From Pseudoalteromonas carrageenovora IAM 12662 (GTDB taxonomy: Bacteria > Pseudomonadota > Gammaproteobacteria > Enterobacterales > Alteromonadaceae): a DNA stretch of 64,000 bases. Below the pieces are notes generated by a model that did no database searches, was not told where the DNA came from, and was given only the letters and a program-made list of their open reading frames with translations. The translations under genes and the position numbers were made by a program. Where the stretch lies: assembly GCF_900239935.1 (NCBI RefSeq), contig NZ_LT965928.1:2435520-2499519 (forward strand), read 5' to 3'. Of the stretch, positions 28,393 to 37,675 are shown one piece after another (the stretch's first letter is position 1; every line of letters starts with the position of its first letter).

Positions 28393-31011
28393 GTGGCATT
28401 ACCCAACAAAGTAAAAAAGTTGCTTAGCGATGCTGAGCAACTTACTGATTATCGCGATTGTTCTAGCTATTTTTATAAATGGTTACATAACGAATTTTCT
28501 AAACAACCGGTTGGTAATTTAATTAATGCCCGGGCTGAGTTTATTGACCGCCTACTAATAAAGTTATTTCATGTTTACGATTTAGCGCGCGAACCTGATT
28601 TAGCGCTTATCGCTGTAGGCGGGTACGGCCGTGGTGAATTACACCCCTACTCCGACATCGACTTTTTATTGCTAGTAACTCAACAACCTAGCGAAGAAAT
28701 ATGCGAAAAAATTGGCCAATTTGTTACCATGCTTTGGGATCTCAATTTAGAGATAGGCCACAGTGTGCGCACCATTGAGCAAGCCATTGAGCAAAAACGT
28801 GAAGACGTTACATTTGCCACCAGCTTGCTTGAAAGCCGCCTAATTTTTGGTAACCACATTGAGTTTGAAAAACTCAAAACGCATATTATCGAAACCCCAG
28901 TTTGGCGCTCAGGTGAGTTTTTTGTTGCTAAAGTGCAAGAGCAAAATCTTCGCCACAAAAAATGCCACGGCACAGCGTATAACCTAGAGCCAAATATAAA
29001 AGAAAACCCAGGTGGCCTGCGCGACTTACAAACTATAATTTGGGTTGCTAAAAAGCACTTTAGAGCCGAAACACTGCAAGAGCTAATAAGCCACGGCTAT
29101 TTAACTCATGAAGAGTTTCAGGAGCTTTCAGAGTGCTTAGAGAACTTATGGAATATTCGCTTTGCGCTACATTTAGCTGCGGGTCGCTCAGAAAACCGAT
29201 TATTGTTTGATCACCAACCCAATGCTGCAGAAATTTTAGGTTTTGGTAGTGATGGTAAATCGTCGGTTGAGCGCATGATGAAGCGCTTATTTAGAATAAT
29301 GAGCCGCGTGCGCGAGCTTAATCAAATGCTACTTTCGTACTTTGAACAAAGCATTATTCCAGAAACCATAGAAGCGCCAGTTGTAGAACTTGATAGAAAT
29401 TTTGAACGCGTTGGCCATCAAATAAGAGTAAAAAATCCATCTGTATTTTTTAGGCGCGACCAGCTGTTTGTTTTATTTGAACACATAGCCGACAACCCTG
29501 AGATCACTCATATTTACCCAAGCACCATACGCACCATTCGCCAAGTTCGTAGGCGCCTATTGGGCGATTTACAAGATTACGCTGCGTGTCGCGAAGCATT
29601 CTTACGCCTGGTAAAACACCCTAATGGCATGGGCCGCGCGTTTACGCTTATGCATAAACACGGCATGTTAGCCGCATATTTACCACAGTGGCGTAATATA
29701 TTTGGGCAAATGCAGTTTGATTTATTTCATGCCTACACAGTAGATGAGCATACCCATAAGCTTATTAAAAATATTTACCAATTTTTTGATAAAACCGGTA
29801 TCAGTGAGTTTCCTATTTGTAGTGAAATAGTGACCCGTATGGATAAGCCCGAGCTACTTTATTTAGCCGGAATATTTCATGATATTGCTAAAGGCCGTGG
29901 TGGAGATCATTCAGAGCTTGGCTCAGTGGATGCCATTGCTTTTTCTAAATTACATGGCTTCCCATCGTCAGACGGCAAGCTGATATCTTGGCTTGTTGGT
30001 AACCACTTACTAATGTCGGTAACCGCACAGCGTAAAGATATAAACGACCCAGGTGTAATTAAAGACTTTGCATCACGCGTAAAAACAGAACGCCAGCTCG
30101 ATTACCTATATTGTTTAACCGTTGCCGATATTCGCGCAACCAACGACAACTTATGGAACGACTGGAAAAACACTTTACTGCGCGAACTCTACTTACATAC
30201 TCAACGTGCGCTACGCCTAGGGCTTGAAAACCCAATGGATCAACGCGACCAAATTCGCGATAAAAAGCACCAAGCTAAACAGCGCTTACTTAATTTAGGT
30301 CATTTTGAAGAACAAATAGACTTAATTTGGAGCCGTTTTAAAGCAAATTACTTTACCGCTTTTAGTGAGCAACAAATATCGTGGCACAGCGAACATCTGC
30401 TTAAATGCACCGATTTAAGCCAGCCAAGTGTCGTTGTATCAGATAAAGCCATGCACGGTGGAACACAAGTCTTCGTATACAGCCCCTATTCTGGGCCGTT
30501 GTTTGCTCGCCTAGTGAGTGTAATTGGTACTAAAAAAGCACAAATACAACATGCTCAAGTACTTACCACCAAAGACGGTTACGTACTATTTAACTTTGTA
30601 ATACTTGAAGTAAATGGTGAGCCTATCGCAAGCAGCCGCGCGCAATCTATTAAACGCGGCCTTGAACAAGCACTTAGCGATCCACGTAAAAAGATTCGAT
30701 TTAAAAAGAATCGCTCACAACGATTTAAAGACTTTAATATCAAACCGAAAATTGTGCTGCGCCCTCATGCACGCAAAGACCGCAGTTTAATAGAAATACA
30801 GGCCGTAGATATACCTGGCTTATTAACCAAAATTGCCGAAGTTTTCCAAGCGCATTTATTACACATTCATGCTGCCCGCATTACAACGGTAGGTGAACGT
30901 GCTGAGGATTTCTTTGTTGTATCAAATAACGAATATCAAGCGCTGACTGATGAAGAGCAAGTTAAAATTCATCAGGCATTACGTAAAAAATTCAACGCCG
31001 AAACAGAATAA
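28393..31011 (+). CDS. glnD: Bifunctional uridylyltransferase/uridylyl-removing enzyme GlnD
   Basis: Nitrogen sensor that adds UMP to PII proteins when glutamine is low and removes it when glutamine is high. The 872 residues include the nucleotidyltransferase domain (GGYGRGELHPYSDIDF, about 77-92), the HD hydrolase domain (FHDIAKGRGGDHSELG, about residues 495-512) and two C-terminal ACT domains that bind glutamine (last about 170 residues). The start is GTG at 28393, with AAGGAG about 9 nt upstream. It is followed by dapD after 9 bp, the usual map-glnD-dapD order. Confidence 0.97.
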   Translation: MALPNKVKKLLSDAEQLTDYRDCSSYFYKWLHNEFSKQPVGNLINARAEFIDRLLIKLFHVYDLAREPDLALIAVGGYGRGELHPYSDIDFLLLVTQQPSEEICEKIGQFVTMLWDLNLEIGHSVRTIEQAIEQKREDVTFATSLLESRLIFGNHIEFEKLKTHIIETPVWRSGEFFVAKVQEQNLRHKKCHGTAYNLEPNIKENPGGLRDLQTIIWVAKKHFRAETLQELISHGYLTHEEFQELSECLENLWNIRFALHLAAGRSENRLLFDHQPNAAEILGFGSDGKSSVERMMKRLFRIMSRVRELNQMLLSYFEQSIIPETIEAPVVELDRNFERVGHQIRVKNPSVFFRRDQLFVLFEHIADNPEITHIYPSTIRTIRQVRRRLLGDLQDYAACREAFLRLVKHPNGMGRAFTLMHKHGMLAAYLPQWRNIFGQMQFDLFHAYTVDEHTHKLIKNIYQFFDKTGISEFPICSEIVTRMDKPELLYLAGIFHDIAKGRGGDHSELGSVDAIAFSKLHGFPSSDGKLISWLVGNHLLMSVTAQRKDINDPGVIKDFASRVKTERQLDYLYCLTVADIRATNDNLWNDWKNTLLRELYLHTQRALRLGLENPMDQRDQIRDKKHQAKQRLLNLGHFEEQIDLIWSRFKANYFTAFSEQQISWHSEHLLKCTDLSQPSVVVSDKAMHGGTQVFVYSPYSGPLFARLVSVIGTKKAQIQHAQVLTTKDGYVLFNFVILEVNGEPIASSRAQSIKRGLEQALSDPRKKIRFKKNRSQRFKDFNIKPKIVLRPHARKDRSLIEIQAVDIPGLLTKIAEVFQAHLLHIHAARITTVGERAEDFFVVSNNEYQALTDEEQVKIHQALRKKFNAETE

Positions 31012-31020
31012 GGACACACC

Positions 31021-31848
31021 ATGTCAGATTTAAAAACCATGATAGAAAACGCGTGGGACAACCGCGACAGCATTAGCCCAAGCACCGTATCTAGCGATGT
31101 TAAACAAGCTATTATCGACGCACTAGAACTACTTGATAGCGGCGCTGCCCGCGTTGCAGAAAAAATATCAGGCGAATGGGTTGTACACCAATGGCTTAAA
31201 AAAGCCGTATTACTGTCGTTTCGTATTCGCGACAATCAACCACTGAACGACGGCGTAAACCAATTTTACGACAAAGTACCGCTTAAATTTAGCGACTACA
31301 CGCCGGAGCAATTTCAGCAAGGCGGCATGCGCGTAGTACCAAATGCGGTTGCCCGCAAAGGCAGCTTTGTAGGTAAAAACGTCGTACTTATGCCATCGTA
31401 CGTAAACATTGGCGCATACGTTGACGAAGGCACCATGGTTGATACATGGGCCACTGTAGGCTCATGTGCACAAATTGGTAAGAACGTACATTTATCTGGC
31501 GGCGTTGGCATAGGCGGCGTTTTAGAGCCACTACAAGCTAACCCAACCATCATTGAAGACAATTGTTTTATTGGCGCACGTTCTGAAATTGTTGAAGGCG
31601 TAGTAGTAGAAGAAGGCGCTGTAATTTCAATGGGCGTTTACATCAGCCAAAGCACCCGTATTTACGACCGTGAAACCGGCGAAATTCACTACGGCCGCGT
31701 ACCAGCAGGCGCCGTAGTTGTACCAGGTGCACTACCGTCAAAAGATGGCACTCACAGCCTTTATGCTGCAATCATCGTGAAAAAAGTAGATAAGCAAACA
31801 CGTGAAAAAGTAGGCATAAACGCCCTACTACGCTCGATTGATGATTAA
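31021..31848 (+). CDS. dapD: 2,3,4,5-tetrahydropyridine-2,6-dicarboxylate N-succinyltransferase
   Basis: Succinylates tetrahydrodipicolinate in the lysine/diaminopimelate pathway. The 275 residues match the E. coli length (274). An N-terminal helical region (about 1-100) is followed by a left-handed beta-helix of hexapeptide repeats ([19 protein letters not shown] is the family signature) and a short C-terminal part. It starts 9 bp after glnD with an AAGGA site. Confidence 0.97.
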   Translation: MSDLKTMIENAWDNRDSISPSTVSSDVKQAIIDALELLDSGAARVAEKISGEWVVHQWLKKAVLLSFRIRDNQPLNDGVNQFYDKVPLKFSDYTPEQFQQGGMRVVPNAVARKGSFVGKNVVLMPSYVNIGAYVDEGTMVDTWATVGSCAQIGKNVHLSGGVGIGGVLEPLQANPTIIEDNCFIGARSEIVEGVVVEEGAVISMGVYISQSTRIYDRETGEIHYGRVPAGAVVVPGALPSKDGTHSLYAAIIVKKVDKQTREKVGINALLRSIDD

Positions 31849-31968
31849 AAAGAAGCGATAAACTTTCAGCTGTAAGCCCTAAGCTGATTGGTGTTAAACG
31901 TAGGTTGGGTTTCGTTTCACTCAACCTATGTTGAAGTTAAGTGTTTTAGCTAAACTTTAATTGTATAT

Positions 31969-32004
31969 AAAAAAGCTCTAAACCCTTTGGTTTGGAGCTT
32001 TTTT
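31969..32004 (+). terminator. Bidirectional terminator between dapD and the downstream convergent gene
   Basis: AAAAAGCTC-t-AAACC and GGTTT-g-GAGCTTTTT pair around a 4-nt loop (CTTT), with one T-G mismatch in the stem. The A-run and T-run flank it symmetrically. It sits 120 bp after dapD and 19 bp past the end of the minus-strand gene, so it can serve both. Confidence 0.85.
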
Positions 32005-32022
32005 GCTTATGACAATAAACTC

Positions 32023-32367
32023 TCAATCAAGTAGCATTATTTTTGTCTTAATCAATAACGTATTAACTGGATCTTCTATCTTGAAGTCATACATGTAGTC
32101 TGTTTCTGTATTGAATCTTTTTAAATAATAACTAACTAATGGATCATAGCCACTCTCATGTAGCCAACTGTAAAACTTCCCTAACTCATAACTTAGCTTT
32201 TGACTTAAGTCTGATTTAGGTTCAAGAAGCCCGTCATTATCTAAATCTTTAATATTCATCAATTGAAGGTTTATTTTTATTTCATCAATTAATGGCTCTA
32301 GCGACCTTCTATAATTAGTAGCTTTAATTTCAAGGTCTGGCTCTAAAGGCTCGGCTTCGTAAACCAT
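32023..32367 (-). CDS. Hypothetical protein, 3' piece of the frameshifted gene
   Basis: 114 residues from the first ATG (MVYEAEPLEPDLEIK). The frame is open for about 70 more codons upstream without any ATG, GTG or TTG, which argues that this is the tail of a longer protein rather than a separate gene. Confidence 0.35.
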   Translation of the reverse strand: MVYEAEPLEPDLEIKATNYRRSLEPLIDEIKINLQLMNIKDLDNDGLLEPKSDLSQKLSYELGKFYSWLHESGYDPLVSYYLKRFNTETDYMYDFKIEDPVNTLLIKTKIMLLD

Positions 32368-32516
32368 AATTAAATTATCAATTACATCATTATAGTAATC
32401 ATTGTTTAATCTTACCTTAGACTCATCTTTTAAAATATATAACTGATCTAAAGTAGATGCTTTAGTCTGTATAGGCTGCTTAGTTAAATTCAGCTTAAAA
32501 TCGTTAAATAATTTTG

Positions 32517-33107
32517 TTATTGCTTGAGATAGAACATCAAGATAGTTGTATCTCTTAAGAAGGAAAAAAATAGTTCGTGAGAGTTAAGAACCATCACAAG
32601 ATCACTTTCATCCACTTTATTACTATATAAGTTAACAGTAAGCTCATCATTATCCATGTGGTCATCATAAGGCCAACTAGCAAACCTTTTACAGTCTGAA
32701 TGATTCAAATTTACGGGATGAGCACCAAATGAAGCTCTTATTGATTTAAAGTAGCTGTTGTCGTCCTCATCAAATAAACGATTTGTAAAACACTCCTTTT
32801 CGCCGGAGAAAGGTAAAGTCCTCGGGTTTATAAACACTCGGTGTAGTTGGGTTATTGCTTCTGAAACGAGATCTATTGCAGAAATTAAAGAAAACATCTG
32901 CATTACACGCACATCAATATTTTCCTCAAACCCTGAGGTATGTTGTAAATACCTAATCGATACAGTGATCCAGTCCATACAAGAACAAATTAGATTCCAT
33001 TGGTTTTTGCCATTTTTATTATGATAAGTGTTATAAATAAAACTAGAATTTGAATTAACGAGATCTCTAAAACCTGAAATTTTTTCATCCCTAATTGTTC
33101 TTTCCAT
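32517..33107 (-). CDS. Hypothetical protein, 5' piece of the frameshifted gene
   Basis: This is what would be translated if the frameshift is real: 196 residues beginning MERTIRDEKISGF. The last about 15 residues (from the T-run to FYLKQ) are out of frame with the likely parental protein. There is no signal peptide or membrane helix. The function is unknown. Confidence 0.5.
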   Translation of the reverse strand: MERTIRDEKISGFRDLVNSNSSFIYNTYHNKNGKNQWNLICSCMDWITVSIRYLQHTSGFEENIDVRVMQMFSLISAIDLVSEAITQLHRVFINPRTLPFSGEKECFTNRLFDEDDNSYFKSIRASFGAHPVNLNHSDCKRFASWPYDDHMDNDELTVNLYSNKVDESDLVMVLNSHELFFSFLRDTTILMFYLKQ

Positions 33108-33319
33108 TAAGATTCACTCACAGATCATAATAAGATTTAAAATATCATCGTAAACATAACTTTATAAAGTAAAAGTGGGTGTTTAATCAAAATAATAAAA
33201 AACACTTGCTTTAAAGCAACACACATATACAAACAAATGACTGAATTAGCCAACTCACTCAAGATATAATAAGGTAGTAAAGCATAATTGAAAGTTAGCA
33301 ATTAATATTAAGGATTAAT

Positions 33320-35350
33320 ATGACAAAAACTGCTTTACGCTCAACTATTTTGCTACCGGTATTTTTGCCTGCAGTGTTTATTATTCTGCTCTTGGTAATT
33401 GGTACAAGTAGCAATCCTGAACTTGCAGGGCAAGCATTTAGTGTCACCCTCAAGTGGATAACAGAAACCTTTGGCTGGTTTTATATGTTATCAGTCGCGA
33501 TTTTCTTAGTTTTCATCGTTTGTGTTGCAACCTCCAGCTGGGGCAATATTAAGCTGGGCCCTGATCATGCGCAGCCGCAATATAGCTTCGGTGAATGGTT
33601 TGCCATGCTATTTTCGGCCGGCTACGGAGTCGCATTACTATATTTTGGTGTAGCAGAGCCCGTACTCCATTATGCATCTCCGCCCGCGGGCGCAGCAGAA
33701 ACCGTCGATGCTGCCAAGCAAGCTATGCAAATTGCATTTTTTCATTGGGGTTTTCACATATGGGCAATCTATGGGATTGTCGGCTTAGTCCTTGCTTATT
33801 TTGCATTTCGCCATGGCCTTCCACTGTCGATTCGCTCAGCGTTGTATCCACTTATTGGTGATAAAATATATGGCCCTATTGGTCACACTGTTGATGTGTT
33901 TGCCATATTAGGCACGCTATTTGGCATTGCTACAACACTAGGACTTTCCGTTACCCAAATTAATGCTGGGCTGCATTATTTATGGCCGAGTATTCCTATT
34001 AATACCACAGTACAAATTACTGCTATTGCCATTATTACCGCAGCGGCTACGCTCTCTGTAGTGGCAGGTATGGATAAAGGTGTAAAACGCTTATCTATTG
34101 TAAACATGACACTTGCAGTGTCGTTAATGGCTTTTGTATTTTTTATTGGCCCTACTATTCATATTCTTGAATCGTTTTTACAAAATACCGGCAGCTACCT
34201 TAGCGGTATTGTTGAGCGTACTTTTAATTTACAGGCGTATAGCCGTAGTGATTGGATTGGTAACTGGACACTATTTATATTTGGCTGGACTATTGCTTGG
34301 GCGCCATTTGTTGGTATGTTTATCGCTAAAATTAGCCGCGGCAGAACCATCAGGCAATTTGTTGTTGGCGTGATGCTAGTCCCAACTATTTTTACCTTTT
34401 TGTGGTTTTCTGTGTTTGGTGATACCGCGTTAAATCTAATAATGAATGAAGGGTTCAATACTTTAATTACTGATGTTCAAGCAAACCAAGCTGTTGCATT
34501 GTTTCAGTTATTTGAGGTGTTACCGTTATCATTTATTATTTCGCTACTGACGGTTATTTTAATCATTACCTTTTTTGTTACTTCGTCTGACTCAGGATCA
34601 TTAGTTATTGATTCCCTCGCCTCTGGCGGGAGTATTAATACGCCTGCATGGCAACGCGTATTTTGGGCTGTGCTAGAGGGCGCTGTGGCTGCTGTTTTAT
34701 TAGTAGCAGGTGGGTTAAGTGCGCTACAAACTATGACTATAGCCAGTGCCTTACCCTTTGCGATTATTATGCTTATTGCAACCGCCGGGCTTTGGCGAGC
34801 ACTCACCATTGAAGGCCATCGCGATACTAGCTTACAAGCACATGCGCTTAATGGCCGTAATGTTAACTTATCTCATTGGAAGCGCCGTTTAGCCGCCATG
34901 GTTAATTACCCTAATAGAGAAAAAGTACACACCTTCATTAGTAGTGTGGTGGTACAAGCAATGCAAGCCGTTCAGGCTGAATTAAAAGCACGACAATGGC
35001 ATGCAGAGGTTGATTTTGATACCGACTTAGGCCGTGCTCATTTAACTGTGCTACGCCATGAGCATGTTGATTTTGTATATGACATTCGTCTAACCGAACA
35101 CCCTATGCCAAGCTTTGCCTATTCAGAGCTGAAACCTGAGATTGATAACACCGAAATGTATTACAAGGCTGATGTTTTCTTACGTCGTGGTGGGCAATCT
35201 TACGATGTGTATGGTTACAGTGAAGATGATATTGTGAAAGATATTCTTGATCAATTTGAGAATTACTTACACTTTTTAGGTAACAGCCCAGGTGAGCTAC
35301 CTTGGGATATGGCCGAGCACGATGACATGTTAAATAGCGATAAATCTTAA
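33320..35350 (+). CDS. BCCT-family transporter, BetT-like
   Basis: A secondary transporter for choline, betaine or carnitine-type quaternary amines. The 676 residues match the long BetT type (677 in E. coli): about twelve membrane helices (13-500) followed by a cytoplasmic C-terminal domain of about 170 residues. Family signatures are FSAGYGVALLYFGVAEP (98-114) and GWTIAWAPFVGMFIAKISRG. The first reads GYGVAL where sodium-coupled BetP has GMGIG, so proton coupling as in BetT is more likely. No choline dehydrogenase genes are adjacent, so the substrate is an inference. A terminator follows. Confidence 0.85.
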   Translation: MTKTALRSTILLPVFLPAVFIILLLVIGTSSNPELAGQAFSVTLKWITETFGWFYMLSVAIFLVFIVCVATSSWGNIKLGPDHAQPQYSFGEWFAMLFSAGYGVALLYFGVAEPVLHYASPPAGAAETVDAAKQAMQIAFFHWGFHIWAIYGIVGLVLAYFAFRHGLPLSIRSALYPLIGDKIYGPIGHTVDVFAILGTLFGIATTLGLSVTQINAGLHYLWPSIPINTTVQITAIAIITAAATLSVVAGMDKGVKRLSIVNMTLAVSLMAFVFFIGPTIHILESFLQNTGSYLSGIVERTFNLQAYSRSDWIGNWTLFIFGWTIAWAPFVGMFIAKISRGRTIRQFVVGVMLVPTIFTFLWFSVFGDTALNLIMNEGFNTLITDVQANQAVALFQLFEVLPLSFIISLLTVILIITFFVTSSDSGSLVIDSLASGGSINTPAWQRVFWAVLEGAVAAVLLVAGGLSALQTMTIASALPFAIIMLIATAGLWRALTIEGHRDTSLQAHALNGRNVNLSHWKRRLAAMVNYPNREKVHTFISSVVVQAMQAVQAELKARQWHAEVDFDTDLGRAHLTVLRHEHVDFVYDIRLTEHPMPSFAYSELKPEIDNTEMYYKADVFLRRGGQSYDVYGYSEDDIVKDILDQFENYLHFLGNSPGELPWDMAEHDDMLNSDKS

Positions 35351-35384
35351 ATAAGCATCGTATTTAATACACAATTAATGCAAT

Positions 35385-35411
35385 AAAAAAGGCACTGAAA
35401 AGTGCCTTTTT
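35385..35411 (+). terminator. Terminator after the BCCT transporter
   Basis: GGCACT and AGTGCC pair around a GAAA tetraloop, with an A6 run on the left and T5 on the right. It sits 35 bp past the transporter stop. Confidence 0.88.
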
Positions 35412-35440
35412 AGTTTGCTCAATTAATTTTTAATTACAGT

Positions 35441-35518
35441 GCGTTAAATATGTCGTCTGTTTTAGCTGCGCAAATAAAGTCGTTTTTGTATAGCAACATA
35501 ATAGTTTCTCTACCCCAC
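35441..35518 (-). pseudogene. Decayed 3' remnant of phhB
   Basis: Positions 35441-35493 match the 3' end of the intact phhB (40549-40601) in the same orientation: 49 of 53 bases by my alignment, 37 of them contiguous. Translated, it still reads [18 protein letters not shown] followed by a stop. Then about 30 bp seem deleted, and 35503-35518 resumes similarity (13 of 16) to 40632-40647. The rest of the gene is gone. The remainder of the 35351-35756 gap holds the BCCT terminator and AT-rich sequence with no clear promoter or small gene. Confidence 0.85.
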
Positions 35519-35756
35519 ATCATCAGAAGTAAAATAATTAAATTTCTATTGCCCTAAGTTACATTAAAATAAAATTTACATCGTTAACTTAGTGGTGATA
35601 TAACTGAGTGTGTTTTGGGGACGAGTTGATGTATATTCAGACTGTTAGCTGCTAGATATTAACCTCACATCCTTTTTATAAGGAAAGTGAAAACTCTAAC
35701 TTAAATAACGTTTAGCCTATTTTTAAAATAATAAAAGCACTTAGCAGGTTGTACTA

Positions 35757-36995
35757 ATGGAAGAGTATTTAATCGTAAAACAAAAAAAGAAAGCTCCATT
35801 CATAATTGGGACTTTATTGTTGTTAATAGCTCTTGGCTATTTAATTAAATTAGCACTATTCTCTGATGGCATACCTGCTCGTTATTTGAAACCAATACTT
35901 GTTACTAAAATATCCTCACCTAATGTATTAAAAGGGATTGGTACAATAGAGCCTACACAAAGAGAGCTTTTGTCTGCGCCGCTAAAAGGCAATATAAAAG
36001 CACTTACAATTCGTGAAGGGCAAGCTATAAAAAAAGGCCAAGTATTGGCAAAGCTAACTAACTACGAGTTGGAACAAGATATACATAATGCGAGCTATGA
36101 GCAGCTTAATTTAGAATCTCAGGTGGCTATTGATAAAAGCAATTTAACAATCAAGCTCTCGCAAATCAAAGTAGACTTATCTAAAGCCCAAATGGCATTA
36201 CAGCAGCAATCGCTTGAATTAAATGCTAATAAAGTTTTATTGGAACAAGGTATTATTTCTGCAATTCGCTTTAAACAAAGCGAAATGCTTTACAAGCAAA
36301 GTGAACTTGAAGTTAATGCTAAAAATGATGAACTTGGCCTATTTAAAGATGCATTTGATCAGCAATTAATTGCGCTTGATAACAAAGTAAACATCGCCAA
36401 AAACAAACTTAGTTATTTACAAAGGCGCCAAGAGCAATTAACACTCACAGCAAACTTTGACGGTACCGTAAGCCAAAACTTAGCTAAATTAGGTCAAGCG
36501 GTCACACAAGGGCAATCGTTGTTTGAGTTAATAGAGACCGACAACTTACTCGCTAAAATACAAGTTCCTCAATATTCATCTACTCAGTTAAAGATAGGCC
36601 AAAAAGCAGACATAGTTACGCCCAGTGGCACAATTGCAGCTAAGGTTGATTATATTGATACGGTAATAAGAAATGGTGCTATTAACGTATTTTTAGTATT
36701 AAACGCCCCCCCACCATCATGGCTTAGAAGCAGCCAAGCAATAGAAGCTCATATTTATTTAGAGAAATCTCTACTCGTTCAAAATATTCCAAAACCGAAT
36801 GACTTTGATAGTCATAGCCAGTGGAAGATTTATGAAGTAACACCATCAAGTAAAGCTATTCTTACTCATATAAATTACAAATCGAGCGAGCGAGATACGT
36901 TAAGCTTCAACGAACCATTAAAAAGTAACTATGTGTTGTTACTGCCTGCTGATTACGCCACTGAAAATAACTTTGACTTGATAGGTGCTTTTTGA
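35757..36995 (+). CDS. HlyD/MacA-type membrane-fusion protein of an ABC exporter
   Basis: Periplasmic adaptor that would link an inner-membrane ABC pump to an outer-membrane channel. The 412 residues have a short cytoplasmic start, one membrane anchor (about 15-35), a lipoyl-like half (LKGNIKALTIREGQAIKKGQ), a long alpha-helical hairpin (about 105-225), the second lipoyl half (TANFDGTVSQNLAKLGQ) and a beta-barrel. The ATG follows AGG with an 8-nt spacing. Its stop overlaps the ATPase gene by 4 bp. It is the first gene of a four-gene plus-strand cassette. The substrate is unknown and no outer-membrane channel gene is present. Confidence 0.82.
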   Translation: MEEYLIVKQKKKAPFIIGTLLLLIALGYLIKLALFSDGIPARYLKPILVTKISSPNVLKGIGTIEPTQRELLSAPLKGNIKALTIREGQAIKKGQVLAKLTNYELEQDIHNASYEQLNLESQVAIDKSNLTIKLSQIKVDLSKAQMALQQQSLELNANKVLLEQGIISAIRFKQSEMLYKQSELEVNAKNDELGLFKDAFDQQLIALDNKVNIAKNKLSYLQRRQEQLTLTANFDGTVSQNLAKLGQAVTQGQSLFELIETDNLLAKIQVPQYSSTQLKIGQKADIVTPSGTIAAKVDYIDTVIRNGAINVFLVLNAPPPSWLRSSQAIEAHIYLEKSLLVQNIPKPNDFDSHSQWKIYEVTPSSKAILTHINYKSSERDTLSFNEPLKSNYVLLLPADYATENNFDLIGAF

Positions 36996-37675
36996 TGAGT
37001 TATCCGCTGATAGAGTTTAATAATGTTTTTTATCAATATCCTAATACCAAAGTGAATACACTTAAAGCTATAAACTTTAAAATAAACAGTGGCGATTATA
37101 TTGCAATTACGGGCACCTCAGGCAGTGGTAAAAGTACCCTACTTTCTATTTTAGGTTTGTTAAATTTACCCAGCCAAGGGCAATACACTATTTTAGGCAC
37201 TAACACAGCAGACTTAACACCCGATGCTATTGCAGCTATTAAAAACAGAGAGCTTGGCTTTATATTTCAAAACTTTAATTTGTTAAATCATTTAAGCGTA
37301 TTTGATAACGTTGCTTTACCACTGAGTTACAACAAATCAGTGCCTAGAAAGGACTACCTAAATAAAGTTAAAGCTGCACTTAATAAAGTAAGCATGCTTG
37401 AGTTTATTGATAGAAAACCAAGCCAATTGTCTGGCGGGCAACAACAAAGAGTTGCTATTGCTAGAGCATTAATAAATGATCCCTTTGTTATTTTAGCCGA
37501 CGAGCCAACCGGTAATTTGGATTCGAGAAATAGCGAGCAAATATATCAGTTACTCAATAAGCTAAACGACGAAGGTAAAACAATTTGTTTAATTACCCAT
37601 GATGAAAACCATGCTAAAACAGCAAAAACGCGTTTGTATATTCAAGACGGACAGCTAAGTGCGCAAGGTTTTTAA
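36992..37675 (+). CDS. ABC transporter ATP-binding protein, MacB/LolD class
   Basis: Powers the adjacent permease. The 227-residue cytoplasmic ATPase has Walker [10 protein letters not shown] near residue 39, Q-loop FIFQNFNLL, signature [15 protein letters not shown] and Walker [13 protein letters not shown]; the [10 protein letters not shown] form is typical of the MacB/LolD/FtsE group. The stop overlaps the permease start by 1 bp (TAATG), so the two are coupled. Confidence 0.92.
   Translation: MMSYPLIEFNNVFYQYPNTKVNTLKAINFKINSGDYIAITGTSGSGKSTLLSILGLLNLPSQGQYTILGTNTADLTPDAIAAIKNRELGFIFQNFNLLNHLSVFDNVALPLSYNKSVPRKDYLNKVKAALNKVSMLEFIDRKPSQLSGGQQQRVAIARALINDPFVILADEPTGNLDSRNSEQIYQLLNKLNDEGKTICLITHDENHAKTAKTRLYIQDGQLSAQGF

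Larger units (their letters stand above)
32023..33107 (-). pseudogene. Frameshifted gene of unknown function
   Basis: Two open pieces in different frames look like one protein. The 5' piece starts at an ATG at 33107 and ends at a TAA at 32517. The 3' piece is open without a stop from about 32578 to 32023 but has no ATG before 32367. Adding one T to the T7 run (A7 on the plus strand, 32564-32570) joins them into about 361 residues, reading through SHELFF to FLLKRYNYLDVL. I recognise no domain. The N-terminal half is mixed helical with WNLICSCMDWITVSIRYL. The DNA is AT-rich compared with the flanking core genes. Real mutation, phase variation or sequencing error are all possible. Confidence 0.75.

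Noticed and set aside
35519..35756. Possible small peptide gene upstream of the membrane-fusion protein gene
   Set aside because: Starts in this AT-rich stretch run into stop codons within a few codons, and no leader-peptide motif was seen.
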